Shown in pieces: positions 10,410 to 22,259 of a stretch of 64,000 nucleotides of DNA. The stretch's first letter is position 1. Each line of letters opens with the position of its first letter. Under the pieces are notes generated by a model, which saw nothing but the letters and a program-made list of their open reading frames with translations, did not search any database and was not told the DNA's origin. Origin of the DNA: Marthasterias glacialis (lineage: Eukaryota > Echinodermata > Asteroidea > Forcipulatida > Asteriidae); contig OU452231.1 of NCBI GenBank assembly GCA_911728455.2, positions 15,147,838 through 15,211,837 on the forward strand, given 5' to 3'. Position numbers and translations under genes: made by a program.

Positions 10410-12387
10410 TTATTATTATTATTATTATACATTTGTTTCTGTCAAAATCACCATAGCATTTGTACACGTTTTTGTTTGTCCCTAATCTTAGAATGTGTAA
10501 GTATGACAAACTCAAATCTTAAACTGAATTGAAGCTTAGGACATGAAGTTATCATAAAATAAATTTGGTTGAAATTTTTCATTAATTAGCTGAGTTATAA
10601 AGACATGAATATTTAATTAGGCAATCTTTTAAACACCATATCTCAAGAAGTATACGTCCGATCGTCAATTTTTTTTCAGTTCTAAACTTACTTTATAATG
10701 TAGATGTGCACTGTAGCATATTTGTGTATGTCACGTCATCATGACGTAATTTGTAACAGATTTAATATTTGTGTACAAAACACATGAAACAATTTTCTAA
10801 ATTTGATCAAGTCTTAACACTTTCTCTGCGACCGACGTATTGTGTTTTCTGTAAAGGCGGGGGCTTTTTATGGTAACAGACTTATAAAAGTCTAATCATG
10901 CACGATTCCGATCGAGTATTAACATTTTATTCCTAACGGACTTCCGGGCCCACGTTATTGTAACGAAGATTTCTCGTCGTTGACAAGTTCGAGATGGTTC
11001 TGGACTACGGAAAACAAAGTTTCTAAATTCCAACCGGTCTTCCGGGCCAATGTATTTGTATAGGATTTTCTGGTTCAGAAGATTGAGATCGCACACGGTT
11101 AACATTCCGCCGTGCTGCGTTAGCAGACGACCGTGCATATACTCCGCCAGAGATTTAAAGCTTCTGAACGGGCCAAACTTCTGTGAAGATCTGGTACAGA
11201 GCTACGACATTAACGGACGTCTGCTGTTGATTCGATTTCGCCGTTGGCCAGAAATAGTTATTATATGCCAGATAGTACAACTTCAGACGTTTGCAGGAAC
11301 TTTTTTGCAGTTCACTATTGTACTTTCTGTCAACGCCGTATTGTATTTGTCCACGATTTTTGTTCATGCCTAATCTTAAAATTGGTAAGTATGACAAACT
11401 GCGTTAGCAGACAAAACTTCATATGGTGTTCTCAGATGTTAGTTTGGCTTTTATTGTGACTGGTCATATGCTATAGCGCCCTCTATCGGTAGATGTTTTT
11501 CTACATGAAACTTGCTGAATACTTGAATTCTTAGGGTTTTTGTTCAAAGGCATCGCATAGAAATAAAACTTATACCATCTTGTAAATAACAAAAAATCAT
11601 AGTAAGGCAAACATGTTTTCGTCATCGTGACGTCACCAGGTATCAAGTTACATTAATTCAAAGTTTAATAGTGAAAAAATCATATCTCCCGAAGTACATA
11701 TCGTAGAATCATAATCTTTGTGCCATTTTAAAGCTTGGAGCACGGGTGACATTTTACTTAGACATATGACCCCAATTTGACATTTCCTTCCGGTCCAAAC
11801 AGGATGTTCAAAAGTTTAAAACGTCATATCTCCTGAAGTAAATTCCATAAAGTCGTAATCTTTGTGTTGTTATATAGCTTACATCATATGTCACATTTGA
11901 TTTACAGGCGTGAATCCACTTTGACCTTTACTTCCGGTCCAAACAGGAAGTTCAAAATTTCAAAATGTCACATCTTATGTGCAAAATGTCGTAGAGTCAT
12001 AATCTTTGTTCCATTTATAGCTTACATCATACGTGACATTTGGTTATTAGCATGACCCCACTTTGACCTTTACTTCCGGTCCAAACAGGAAGCTCAACAT
12101 TTAAAAAAAGCATATCTCCTGTGCCAAATGTCCTAGAGTCATAATCTTTGTACCATTTGTTGCTTACATCACATGTGGCATTTGACCACACTATGACCTT
12201 TACTTCCGTTTGAAACAAGATGCTCATAATTTAAGTCTGATGACCGATCTACAGACTTGCAATGAAGGTTGCGTTCAGAAACATCAACTCCAATCATCAC
12301 TTCCATGGTATGGACCCAATTATTGTAGTAAACCAAACAAACTCGGAACAGCTTTGTGATTGTTGATTACAATCACATTATATCTAG
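10410..12387 (+). mobile_element. Helitron/Helentron-like unit 4, diverged
   Basis: It starts with the family head after (TTA)n, but its interior differs: the 10900-11400 module and then four tandem modules at 11683-12235. The tail hairpin at 12355-12377 has a different sequence but the same geometry (arms TGTGATTGT and ACAATCACA, loop TGATT), followed by CTAG at 12384-12387 and T. A compensated stem with conserved spacing supports a functional terminator hairpin. Confidence 0.7.
11683..12235 (+). repeat. Tandem modules of about 140 bp
   Basis: Four modules starting near 11683, 11822, 11963 and 12108. Each has CATATCTCC, then GTCATAATCTTTGT, then GACCTTTACTTCCGG and AAACAGGA. The same modules occur inverted at 38560-39080. 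A related array lies at 47379-48330. Confidence 0.75.
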
Positions 12388-15300
12388 TTATTATTATTAT
12401 ACTTTGTTTCCGTCTCAAAATCCCATAGCATTTGTACACGTTTTTGTTCTTCCCTAATCTTAGAATGTGTAAGTATGACAAACTCAAATCCTATACTAAA
12501 TTGAAGCTTAGGACATGAAGTTATCATAAAATAAATTTGGTTGAAATTTTTAATTAATTAGCCGAGTTATAATGACGTGAATATTTAATTAGGCAATCTT
12601 GTAACTACCATATCTCAAGAAGTATACATCCGATCCTCAAACTTTTTTCAGTTATAGACTTGTCCTATATTGTAGATGTGATTTCTGGTCTAACATTTCC
12701 CGTCACGTCATCATGACATCATTTATAATGCGGGTTTTAATCTATGTACAAAAGGCATGGCTCAAAAAGTGGCCAGATTTGGAAAGTTTTTAACAATATT
12801 TTCTAAATAAGTTAATTGTTAGTTTCCTAAATTACATAAGATGTTTTGAAAAGTTAAACGCTTGTTATAAGAGATGTTCCAGGTCATTAAAAACTAATAA
12901 AAGTACAATATCCAGGATAATTTAACGATTAAGTGACAAATCGGACACCATGGCTAGCTGTTTTGATTGCGCAATCACGGCAATGCATTGGAGATTTCCT
13001 TGATATTTGAATCGTAACCGAGAGAGGACCTATAGTTAGTGTATAGCCCATGCTGTATGTGTACGAACGATCTGGTCCTTGCTCTATGGAACGATACATG
13101 CAACCATAGAGTTGCTCTATGATGCAACGTGCGTTTTGATAGGGTTTTCTTTAAAAGGCATTGGATGGTCATAAGTTACATACCATCTTGTAGCTTATAA
13201 AATTTGTTAGTATGAAAAACACATTTTTTTTGTCGTGACGTCATCAGGGATGACCGTTATCGTCGCGTGAATATTTAATTAGTCAAGTTTGTGTCCGTCA
13301 TATCTCAAAAAACGTACGTCCGATCCTCAAACTTTTCCAGTTATAGACTTGTCCTATATTGTAGATGTGATTTCTGGTCTAACATTTACCGTACCTCATT
13401 ATGACATCATTTTAACGGGGCTTTTATTCTATGTACAAAAGGCATAGGTTTTAAAAGTGTCCAGATTTGGACATTTTTGAACACATTTTTCAAAATAAAT
13501 GCAATTTTAGGTTCCCTATTTAGCTCAAATCAATTTGAAAACAGAGAGAACAATACAAGTCATTTCAGACGGACATTAATCTTGGTGCAGTGTGTTTCTT
13601 CAGTAGTTAACTGTTAATTGGTAACGCGGTCAACACCATAGCTATTAGTGCGTATGTACTGCACTACAACGAAATTTCCCGCGACTTGAGTTTGACCATG
13701 TAGGCATATAAAACCTCATGGGCGTAACGGTGACAAAGATCACTTTAGCATTGCTGGTGCATCGCTCTTTCACTAGCTTAAGCAAGTAATTTATTACGTG
13801 ACTATCTCGTGAATATTTAATTAACAAATCTTCATATTGCTATCTCTGAAGAAGGACACAACCGATTTTCAAACTTGTTTCGGTCATATAGTCATTGGAC
13901 ATTAAATATGAGCTTCGAGTTGACGTGACCTCGGGTTGACCTTAATTACCGGATCAACCGGAAGTTGAACCATGACTTAAGAAGTACACAGCCGATTTTC
14001 AAAAACTTTTACAATTATAGACTTCTTGAAAATTCAATATTACACTCTGGATACCATGACCACATGTTGGTCATAAATTCAGGGTCAACCGGAAGCTTGA
14101 CTATATCTTTATTATTATTATCTGTTCCGACATAGCAGTCGGAACAGGTTATTTTTTCGTCAAGATTTTTATTGTTTTTATTATTATTAGCTGTTCCGAC
14201 TTCGCAGTCGGAACAGGTATTGTTTCTCGTCAGATAGCTAGTGCGGCCTCAAAACGTTTTAAAAAACGTTATTATTTGTTTCTGTCAAAACGTCATAGGT
14301 TTTACACACGATTTTTGTTCGATCGTAATCTTAAAAACGGTAAATATGACAGACTTGAGTCCTACATTGAATTGAAGCTTAGTACATGAAGTTATCACTA
14401 AATGTTAAAATGTTAAACATTTTCAATTAATTAGCTGAGTTATAATGACGTGAATATTTAATTAGGCAATCTTGTTTCCACCATATCTCATAAAATTAAA
14501 CGTCTGATTCCCAAATTTTCTTCACTTCTTGACTCTCTGGATATTGAAGTTGTGCACCGTGAAACAATATTTTATGTGAAGTCATCATGACATCATTTAT
14601 AGCGGTGTTTTGTATCTGTGTACAAAGTAATGAAGAAAAGTGTAAACTCGTACCTAGTTCTGAGGCTGTATACGCCCGGTGCTATCGTATTATTTGTACA
14701 GTTTACATGAGACTGCGACAATTACAGACTTTGAGCAAGTCTATTCAACATATCTTTACATAATAAAAGGTAGCAAATCACACCAAACAGTATGATGGTC
14801 TGATGGCACCGCGGTTTACCGCGTTACTTACCAAGCTAAGGGCTGCGGTTCAGGGACTCCCGACGAAATCAATTAATAATAGCACAAATTTTACCTTTTT
14901 TAAATAACAGGTAACTTGTACATACATTGAAAAGAACAAGACCAACTGTTATTTTTCAAATTTTTGGCTCCCGGGGATTTTGTTTTCCCGAAAACTAAAA
15001 CGCAAAATTGTGGTATGGTAAAAGAGCATTCGGGTTGATTGTGTAAATTAATCCGGCCAGATTCCGATCGAGTTTCAACAGTCTTCCAGGCCAACGTTAT
15101 TGTAATGAAGATTTTTTTGGTTTGACAAGTTTGAGATGGTTTGAGAAATAATGCTTCTAAATGTGCATAATAAATACCAGAGATTTGAAGCTTCCGAACG
15201 GGCCAGGCTTCTGTGAAGATCTGGTACAGTACAGAGCTATTAACGGACGTCAAGCTGTTGATGCGATTTCGCCATTGGCCAGAAATAATTTTTATTTTGC

Positions 15301-17105
15301 CAATTAGTAATTACAGACGTTTGAAGCAACTTTTTATGCAATACCTGATTATACTTTCTGTCAAAACCGTATTGCTTTTGTCCACGTTTTTTGTTCAAGC
15401 CTAATCTTAAAACGGGTAAATATAACAATAAAATCCTGTATCCAATTGAAGCTAAGAACATGAAGTTATCATTAAGTGTAAATTTGGTTAACATTTTTCA
15501 TTAGATTAATTAGTTATGGGAGACTTAGATCTTATATCGAATTGAAGCTTAGTACATGAACTTATCATAAAATAAAAATTGTTAAAATTCTTAATTAATT
15601 AGCTGTTTTATAATGACGTGAATATTTAATTAGCCAATATTGTTCTCACCATATCTCAAGAAGTAAACGTCCGATCCTAAAATTTTCTTCAAATATAGAC
15701 TTATATTATAATGTAGACGTGCAGCAAGCGATAAATTTGCGGACGAAACGTCATCATGACGTCGTTAAAAATTGTTTAATATCTGTGTACAAAGGACATT
15801 GCTCTAAAATTGTCCAAATTTGGAACGTCAAAAACACAACTTTTTCAAAATAAGTTTAATTTCATTTCCCTATCTTGGATAAACCAATTTTAAAACATAA
15901 ACAGTTTGTTATAAGAGTTGTCCTAAGTCATAATAAACTAATTAAATGACAGTGTAAATTTAATAATTAATTTTTAATTGGTAAATCTTAGCACCAAGGC
16001 TACAACGTGCATTACGAAATACGCCCAGTTTCGTTGCATAGTTTTTGGGCGTGAAGGCCCTTCCACAGAGATTTCCACGTGTTAATGCAATAGCGCTTTT
16101 CTCGGTGTGGATCATACAACGTGTTTTTGTGTGTATTGTCAGCAGTGGCTTCGCCGCGGTTCAGTGGCACTTTATCATTTTGAACGTAAGGGCAATTGTA
16201 GAATAAAGAAATACTGTGAATGCTTATTTAAATGGATAGTTTGGCTCCAAAGGTTTGTTACGTACGTGAAATTTCAACAGAAATTTCCAATGTTAACGCA
16301 AATCCAGGTAGTGAAGAGGGTTTTAATCATGGTGTATCTTTTACTATGATTGCCTCAAAACTTTCCCAATATTACTTAGTCAATCGTCCTTACTCTGTGC
16401 ATGGAGGTAGACATGTCTACCTCCATACTCTGTGATCGTGCAGACGTAAGGTGATATATGGTATAAAATAATACTGCAAATGTTTACATTTAAACAGATA
16501 GGGCCCTAGTTGTACCTTTTCTGTCTTTTTTAGTTTCGGCTCAAAAATAAAACTCAAAGTTGATGCATGGTAAAAAAAGCTGCTCCCAAGAAATATTCAG
16601 CGAAGGCATATCCAGTTTACTGAAAATCATTTCCCTTGATTTATTTTTTAGATTACTTGAAATCTACTAAGAATCATTTCGCCTATGGAATTTTTCCGGT
16701 TGCTCAGAATCAATTTGTTTACTAGGAATCGTGTTGGTTATTGAATAAACACTCGTTCAAATATAATCATTATGCTTATCCACTTCAATTTGCTCACTAT
16801 AGAAATCATTTCACTTGTACGCTTATTCATTTGATTTTATTTTTATTTTTTTTGCGTGGTCATTCAACTCAGAATCATTCCAGTTACTCGAAATCATTTC
16901 GCTTTCTCAGAATCATGTCGCTTACTCCAAATTATTTTGCTTACGCTAAGTCATTTTTCTTTACTTATGATCATTTCGCTCACTCAGAATCATTTCGCCT
17001 ATTCGAAATCATATGTTGCATACTCAAAACTTACTCAGAATCATCACGGTTACTCACAATCATGTCGCTTTCTCTAAATTATTTTGCTTACGCTAAGTCA
17101 TTTTT
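12388..17105 (+). repeat. 4.7-kb duplicated block, copy B
   Basis: A copy of 1743-6460 at offset 10645 with no difference seen in the stretches compared. Its left edge abuts the CTAG of unit 4 exactly, suggesting that the duplication used a unit boundary or the (TTA)n tract. Its right edge is in the satellite, where one T is added and the array then expands. Confidence 0.9.
14122..14220 (+). repeat. Two type-1 hairpin units in copy B
   Basis: Same as 3477-3575: arms CTGTTCCGAC and GTCGGAACAG, loops ATAGCA and TTCGCA. Confidence 0.85.
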
Positions 17106-17860
17106 TCTTTACTTATGATCATTTCGCTCACTCAGAATCATTTCGCCTATTCGAAATCATATGTTGCATACTCAAAACTTACTCAGAATCATCACAGTTA
17201 CTCACAATCATGTCGCTTTCTCTAAATTATTTTGCTTACGCTAAGTCATTTTTCTTTACTTATGATCATTTCGCTCACTCAGAATCATTTCGCCTATTCG
17301 AAATCATATGTTGCATACTCAAAACTTACTCAGAATCATCACGGTTACTCACAATCATGTCGCTTTCTCTAAATTATTTTGCTTACGCTAAGTCATTTTT
17401 CTTTATTTATGATCATTTCGCTCACTCAGAATCATTTCGCCTATTCGAAATCATATGTTGCATACTCAAAACTTACTCAGAATCATCACGGTTACTCACA
17501 ATCATGTCGCTTTCTCTAAATTATTTTGCTTACGCTAAGTCATTTTTCTTTATTTATGATCATTTCGCTCACTCAGAATCATTTCGCCTATTCGAAATCA
17601 TATGTTGCATACTCAAAACTTACTCAAAATCATCTCGGTTACCCTGCATCATGTCGCTTACTCCAAATTATTTTGCTTACGCCAAGTCTTTTCGCTTTAC
17701 TTATGATCATTTCGATTACTCAGAATCATTTCGCTTATTTGGAATCATGTTGATTACTCAAAACTTACTCAGAATCATCTCAGTTATTTTGTTACTTGGA
17801 ATCATTTCACAAAAATTTACAAATTTTTACGCTTACTCCATTTCATTTCACTTAGTCAAA
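16635..17860 (+). repeat. 19-bp / 147-bp higher-order satellite, expanded
   Basis: Degenerate 19-bp monomers (TTACTCAGAATCATTTCGC type) are organised into a 147-bp higher-order unit of eight monomers, two of them shortened. The landmark TCATCAC/TCATCTC starts at 17041, 17189, 17336, 17483 and 17630, giving periods of 148, 147, 147 and 147. Because 147 is divisible by three and the unit lacks stops in one frame, it produces a 281-codon open frame at 17084-17929. That frame is a by-product, not a gene. The array ends abruptly at about 17860 inside a Helitron-like body. Confidence 0.9.
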
Positions 17861-17863
17861 TTT

Positions 17864-18948
17864 GTACGAACGATACATGCAACGTGCGTTTTGATACGGT
17901 TTTCTTTAAAAGGCATTGGATGGTCATAAGTTACATACCATTTTGTAGCTTATAAAATTTGATAGTATGAAAAACACATTTTTTCGTCGTGACGTAATCA
18001 GGGATGACCGTTATCGTCGCGTGAATATTTAATTAGTCAAGTTTGTGTCCGTCATATCTCAAAAAGTATACGTCCGATCCTCAAACTTTTTCAGTTATAG
18101 ACTTGTCCTATATTGTAGATGTGATTTCTGGTCTAACATTTACCGTCACGTCATTATGACATCATTTTAACGGGGCTTTTAATCTATGTACAAAAGGCAT
18201 AGGTTTTAAAAGTGTCCAGATTTTGACATTTTTGAACACATTTTTCAAAATAAATGCAATTTTAGGTTCCCTATTTAGCTCAAATCAATTTGAAAACAGA
18301 GAAAACAATACAAGTCATTTCAGACTGACATTAATCTTGGTGCAGTATGTTTCTTCAGTAATTAACTGTTAATTGGTAACTCAGTCAACACCATAGCTAT
18401 TAGTGCGTATGTACTGCACTATATCGAAATTTCCCGCGACTAGAATAAAACCATGTAGGCTTATAACACTTCATGGGCGTAATGGTGGCAATGATCACTT
18501 TAGTTTTGCTGGTGCATCTTTTGGCCTCACTAGCTTAAGAAACTAATTACTCACGTGACTGTCGCGTGAATATTTAATAAGCAACTCATCATATCGCTAT
18601 ATCTGAAGAAGGGCACAACCGATTTTCAAACTTGTTTCGGTCATATAGTCATTGGGCATTAAAGATGAGCTTCGAGTTGACGTGACCTCGGGTTGACCTT
18701 AACATCTGGGTAAACTGGAAGTTGAACAGTGACTGAAGAAGTACACAGCCAATGTTAAAAATCTTTTTCAATTATATAGTCCTTGAAAATTCAACATAAC
18801 CCTCGGGGTACCGTGACCGCATGTTGGTCTTAAATTTAGGGTCAACCGGAAGTTTGACGATATCTCAAGAACTACAAATCAAGTACCTTAAGAAACAATA
18901 ATCGGAACAGCTTTGATTTTGTCCTAGAGACAAAATCTTAATGTCTAG
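17864..18948 (+). mobile_element. Helitron/Helentron-like unit, 3' half
   Basis: The second half of a unit, beginning at GTACGAACGATACATGCAAC (which matches position 7562). It includes the second GTGAATATTTAATTAG module and the TGACCT repeat. It ends with the hairpin at 18915-18937 (arms GATTTTGTC and GACAAAATC) and CTAG at 18945-18948. The first half was replaced by the satellite. Confidence 0.7.
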
Positions 18949-19384
18949 TTTTATTTGTTTATCAATAATGACATAATTATATTCCCTTTATGCTTTAGAA
19001 TATTTCCATTGGGGTGATTTAATCTCATACATTGGACAGTGCAAAGTCACTGCATATAGCCATTGCAACAAGCCATTAGGGTGTGGGTAAATTATTACTT
19101 ACGGCGATTGATCACATATTTCCTTCTCTTAGGCCTTTGTGTTATTACTTTAATTAGTTTAGGTTTATTCCTATTTACTGCTATTTTAGCTTCCTTTACT
19201 AATTCGTTACTTATTGTCATTATTTTACAGCAAAATCTTCCAATTGTATCTTCCAAATCTTCTGGTTTCACCTTCGGATTTCACCATTCGTTTACTTGTG
19301 TAATCAACAGTTATACTCAACAGTTATTTCTTCAAATAAACCATAATTATTAACTCACATAGTATGACTCCGGGAAGCATTTAT
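18949..19384. other. No gene recognised
   Basis: AT-rich sequence after the last CTAG. An open frame at 19063-19353 encodes hydrophobic residues but has no recognisable domain or splice context. Confidence 0.4.
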
Positions 19385-19520
19385 ACCTAGCCTTGTCAAA
19401 TAGACAAAGGAATCTTAAGCCTTAATTCTTTGGATGATTTCAGCTTCACAACTGTGAAATTCTTGTGTTGAAAAATGCATAATTGCGGTCGTCTGGCCCA
19501 CACTTTCCGTCGTGCAACTT
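19385..19520 (+). repeat. Dispersed repeat, also at 32683-32830
   Basis: Shares a diverged stretch of about 135 bp with 32683-32830. Landmarks in order are TAGCCTTG, CAAAGGAATC, TTTCAGCTTCA, TTTTGTGTTGAAAA or a close variant, GCGGTCGTC and TTCCGTCGTGC. Class unknown. Confidence 0.6.
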
Positions 19521-19701
19521 GTGTTCCTTCATTTCGAACGTTCGTAGAACTGCAGCACGGTAAAGACCTTGCCGTTGCCCAATCAAAAGCTATGCACTGA
19601 AGGCTCCACCCAACATTGGCAGATGTTTTTGTCCTAATTCATTTGCAGGGTGACCTGCGTGGTTGTTTGGTGCAAGTGTTATATACGGTGGCCCACAACT
19701 G

Positions 19702-19850
19702 TCATGGCAACAGCAAAAGGGCCACGGCAAAAGCAAAAGCGCCACGGCAAAAGCAAAAGGGCCACGGCAAAAGCAAAAGCGCCACGGCAACAGCAAAAGC
19801 GCCACGGCGAAAGCAAAAGGGCCATGGCAAAAGCAAAAGCGCGATGTAGA
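19702..19850 (+). repeat. 20-bp minisatellite (about seven units)
   Basis: Units of 20 bp built as GCCACGGC plus two AAAAGC steps, alternating G or C at the last base. The flanks GTGGCCCACAACTGT on the left and GCGATGTAGATATGGG then AAAGGTCGAATTTGGTTAC on the right recur at 27770-27870 on the other strand with fewer units. This is therefore a dispersed element with a variable internal array. Confidence 0.85.
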
Positions 19851-21569
19851 TATGGGTTAAAGGTCGAATTTGGTTACGGTGAACCATCACGGTGAAATGA
19901 CTATGTAGTAAATAATTAACACGGACGGTGTGCAGTATCCTTGACCTGCATAATGTTCACACAAGTTCAGATCCCATATTAGACACCAAAGTGCCATATT
20001 ACCATTGTTTAAAAATCAAAACGGTTCTTAGATGTACATTAAAACGGTTTGCAAACGGTGACCATTGATTTATGGTTTATAAATAATGGACAATGATCAA
20101 GAATCTATTTTATGGGCAAGTGTATTTAGTAACTCATGATTTACAATATTAAAAAGCACAAAACATTTATACTTTACTAGTATGTAATCCATAACAAAAT
20201 TGGGCAACACTTTTAATAATAACATGCAAAATAATCAAATTAAAAATATCAAACCAGTCGTGGGATGGTTATAACTACCGAAGGCAATACCGGAGACAAA
20301 AGGTCAATCATTTACTTCTGCCCTGTAACATTTTGTGTTGCACCGGAATTAGTTTCAAATTTCCCGCACATCACTCACAAAACGCCAATTGCCAAAGATT
20401 AAAGGGACACACCGGCTTACTGTTTACCTAATTTAGTGATATGGAATAACAGACAATAATATTTAAATGGTTGTTGTAAAAAAAAATCATCAAAATACCA
20501 CGTAATTAACGAAAAATGTGTAAAAAAAAACAAAACACGGTCAAAGGTCAGCTTATACGCTTTTCCAGCCGTTGCAATTGTCAAGTTTACGTGACAATGT
20601 TGCGCAATGTTGTAAGTAGACTGGTGCTCTGTTTAAGTATGAATTATTACAATAGCGAGGCATGGGCATCCAGACTTCATATCCATCCAGCACAAATTCA
20701 CGTGTAAATAAAAAATACATAATCGTCGTCATGATGCTGTATACGTCTGATTATTCAGACATAGCACGCCCTATGATGCTCTTCCAGCCCCCCCTTGTCA
20801 AATGTCAGTGATTCTGCCTCTTGTACAATTTTCAAATTCACGTGTAAATAAAAAACAGACATAAACGGACAGTTTGTATTCTGTGTACGACGAACTGGAC
20901 GAACTTACTTGCAATGGAGAACGTTTCTTCGACATCCAAGGATCGGTACAGACCGGCAAGCTGGGGAGTTGGTGCCCCGGGGTTTGTCTCTCTGGCCCCA
21001 CGAGACACGGCACCGGTTGTACGGGGTATGCCCAAGGTTTACGTTCCGCGAGCTCCCTAAAACACGCTTCGGTTGCACGGACTCTCTGAATGCGAATATT
21101 ACGTTCGATTTTTCATCATTATTTACAAATTGTATCAATAATCTGAACACACAGTCTTTTTTGTCAAATACTCATAAATAATTGTAAAAATAAAGATTTA
21201 ACTTTGGTTCAGTAATTTACTTTTATACGGCTGGAAGTAAAACTAACTTCGAAGATCACGTGAAGATCGTTTTGAAAAATGCTCGAAACAGCAAAATTTG
21301 ATGGTTTACTTTAGGAACCATTCTTCTCCATTCCTGGAAGACCTTTTAAGTCATATGTTAGCCTATTTTGTAGCCCAAATAGCCCAACGAAGCCGGTGTG
21401 CCCCTTTAACTTTCCTAAAATACTCCATTTAAAAGAACAATTAAAACACTCAACTTCCTTTCTGTTTAATACAACACTATTAAACCTCTTTGGTTTTCGC
21501 AAATAAACTTTTAAGAAAACCCGATCGCGCGGACATCAACCACCAGAATTAGTACCGTCTACTGGATGC
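19851..21569. other. No supported gene; small direct repeat
   Basis: The phrase TTCACGTGTAAATAAAAAA occurs at about 20697 and again at about 20837. A GC-richer stretch at 20870-21070 has short open frames, including one from an ATG at 20907, but shows no domain or splice evidence that I can defend. Confidence 0.35.
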
Positions 21570-22205
21570 TCACTCCATCGAGTATCGTTCGTTGATTATT
21601 CGAGCCGCGATTCTCCCTTGATCGTCCGGCAACTCTTTGATGACACGCTCTACCAGTCGATGGGTCCTCCCGTTGCCAGTACTGGTCGTCTGGGTACATC
21701 CATCCTTCGCCGTCACGCTCACTGTTGGTCTGGTGATGGTCGCTGCAAGGGGTCGTAATAGAAGAGGTACCGGAATGGGGTTGATGGGGGTAGTATTCGG
21801 TTGTAGGGTACCATTATAGTGACACACTCTGTAACGACATGGCGCCTCAAGGGAGGAGATTCTGTGCGCAAAAAAAATCGCTCGCTCCACACTTCCTGGC
21901 TCCAAACTGACCATGTCATCCTCAAGGTCCTGACCTGGAGTGCGAGGTACCTCGGGTACAGGTGAGGTGTTCCGGTTGCGCTTGTGAGTGGCTGATCTAC
22001 GCTCCCCGGTATGGCTCAGTTTCCAGTGCCGATCCAGATCGTGCTTACGGTTGAAGGATTGAGCACAATACGGGCATTTGACTCTGCTCTTTCTGCGGTC
22101 TTGTTCTTCAACATGCCTTTGGAGGTTTGTCTGTGAACTGAACTCTCTCCGGCACTCGGCACACTTGTTGAGTTTTGCGGGTCTCTTCCGTGCTGGAGAA
22201 CGGCT
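21570..22205 (-). CDS. Gypsy-associated ORF with two C2H2 zinc fingers
   Basis: An open frame of about 212 codons between a stop at 22206-22208 and its own stop at 21570. The N-terminal third holds two zinc-finger units. The first (about 22163-22095) reads CAECRREFSSQTNLQRH but has lost its second His (EEQ follows). The second (22076-22011) is canonical: CPYCAQSF, then RHWKLSH, followed by a TGER linker. The rest is Pro/Thr-rich without a domain I know. It lies 55 bases downstream of the gag frame on the same strand, the place of a third ORF in a Gypsy element. No in-frame ATG precedes the fingers. A TTACCCAG acceptor-like site at 22228 could supply it by splicing, but a stop follows. A similar two-finger ORF sits downstream of integrase at 60919-61221. 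Probably a decayed accessory ORF. Confidence 0.6.
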   Translation of the reverse strand, partial: SRSPARKRPAKLNKCAECRREFSSQTNLQRHVEEQDRRKSRVKCPYCAQSFNRKHDLDRHWKLSHTGERRSATHKRNRNTSPVPEVPRTPGQDLEDDMVSLEPGSVERAIFFAHRISSLEAPCRYRVCHYNGTLQPNTTPINPIPVPLLLRPLAATITRPTVSVTAKDGCTQTTSTGNGRTHRLVERVIKELPDDQGRIAARIINERYSME

Positions 22206-22259
22206 TCAGTCACGTCTCATCTTTGTCCTGGGTAACAACAAGATTAACAAAGAATGAAA

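Noticed and set aside
17084..17929. 281-codon open frame, plus 202- and 125-codon frames at 6096 and 16741
   Set aside because: They are read-through of the 147-bp satellite, whose length is a multiple of three. The peptide simply repeats every 49 residues and has no domain or start context.
19063..19353. Hydrophobic 96-codon frame resembling a membrane protein
   Set aside because: AT-rich DNA gives Leu/Ile/Phe-rich frames by chance; no splice sites, homology or context support it.
19590..19895. Repetitive frames across 19590-19895 on both strands
   Set aside because: All derive from the 20-bp minisatellite; every frame is open because the unit lacks stops.
20874..21181. Overlapping short frames at 20874-21181 in a GC-richer patch
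   Set aside because: Several frames are open on both strands and none has a domain, splice support or repeat partner that would pick one out.
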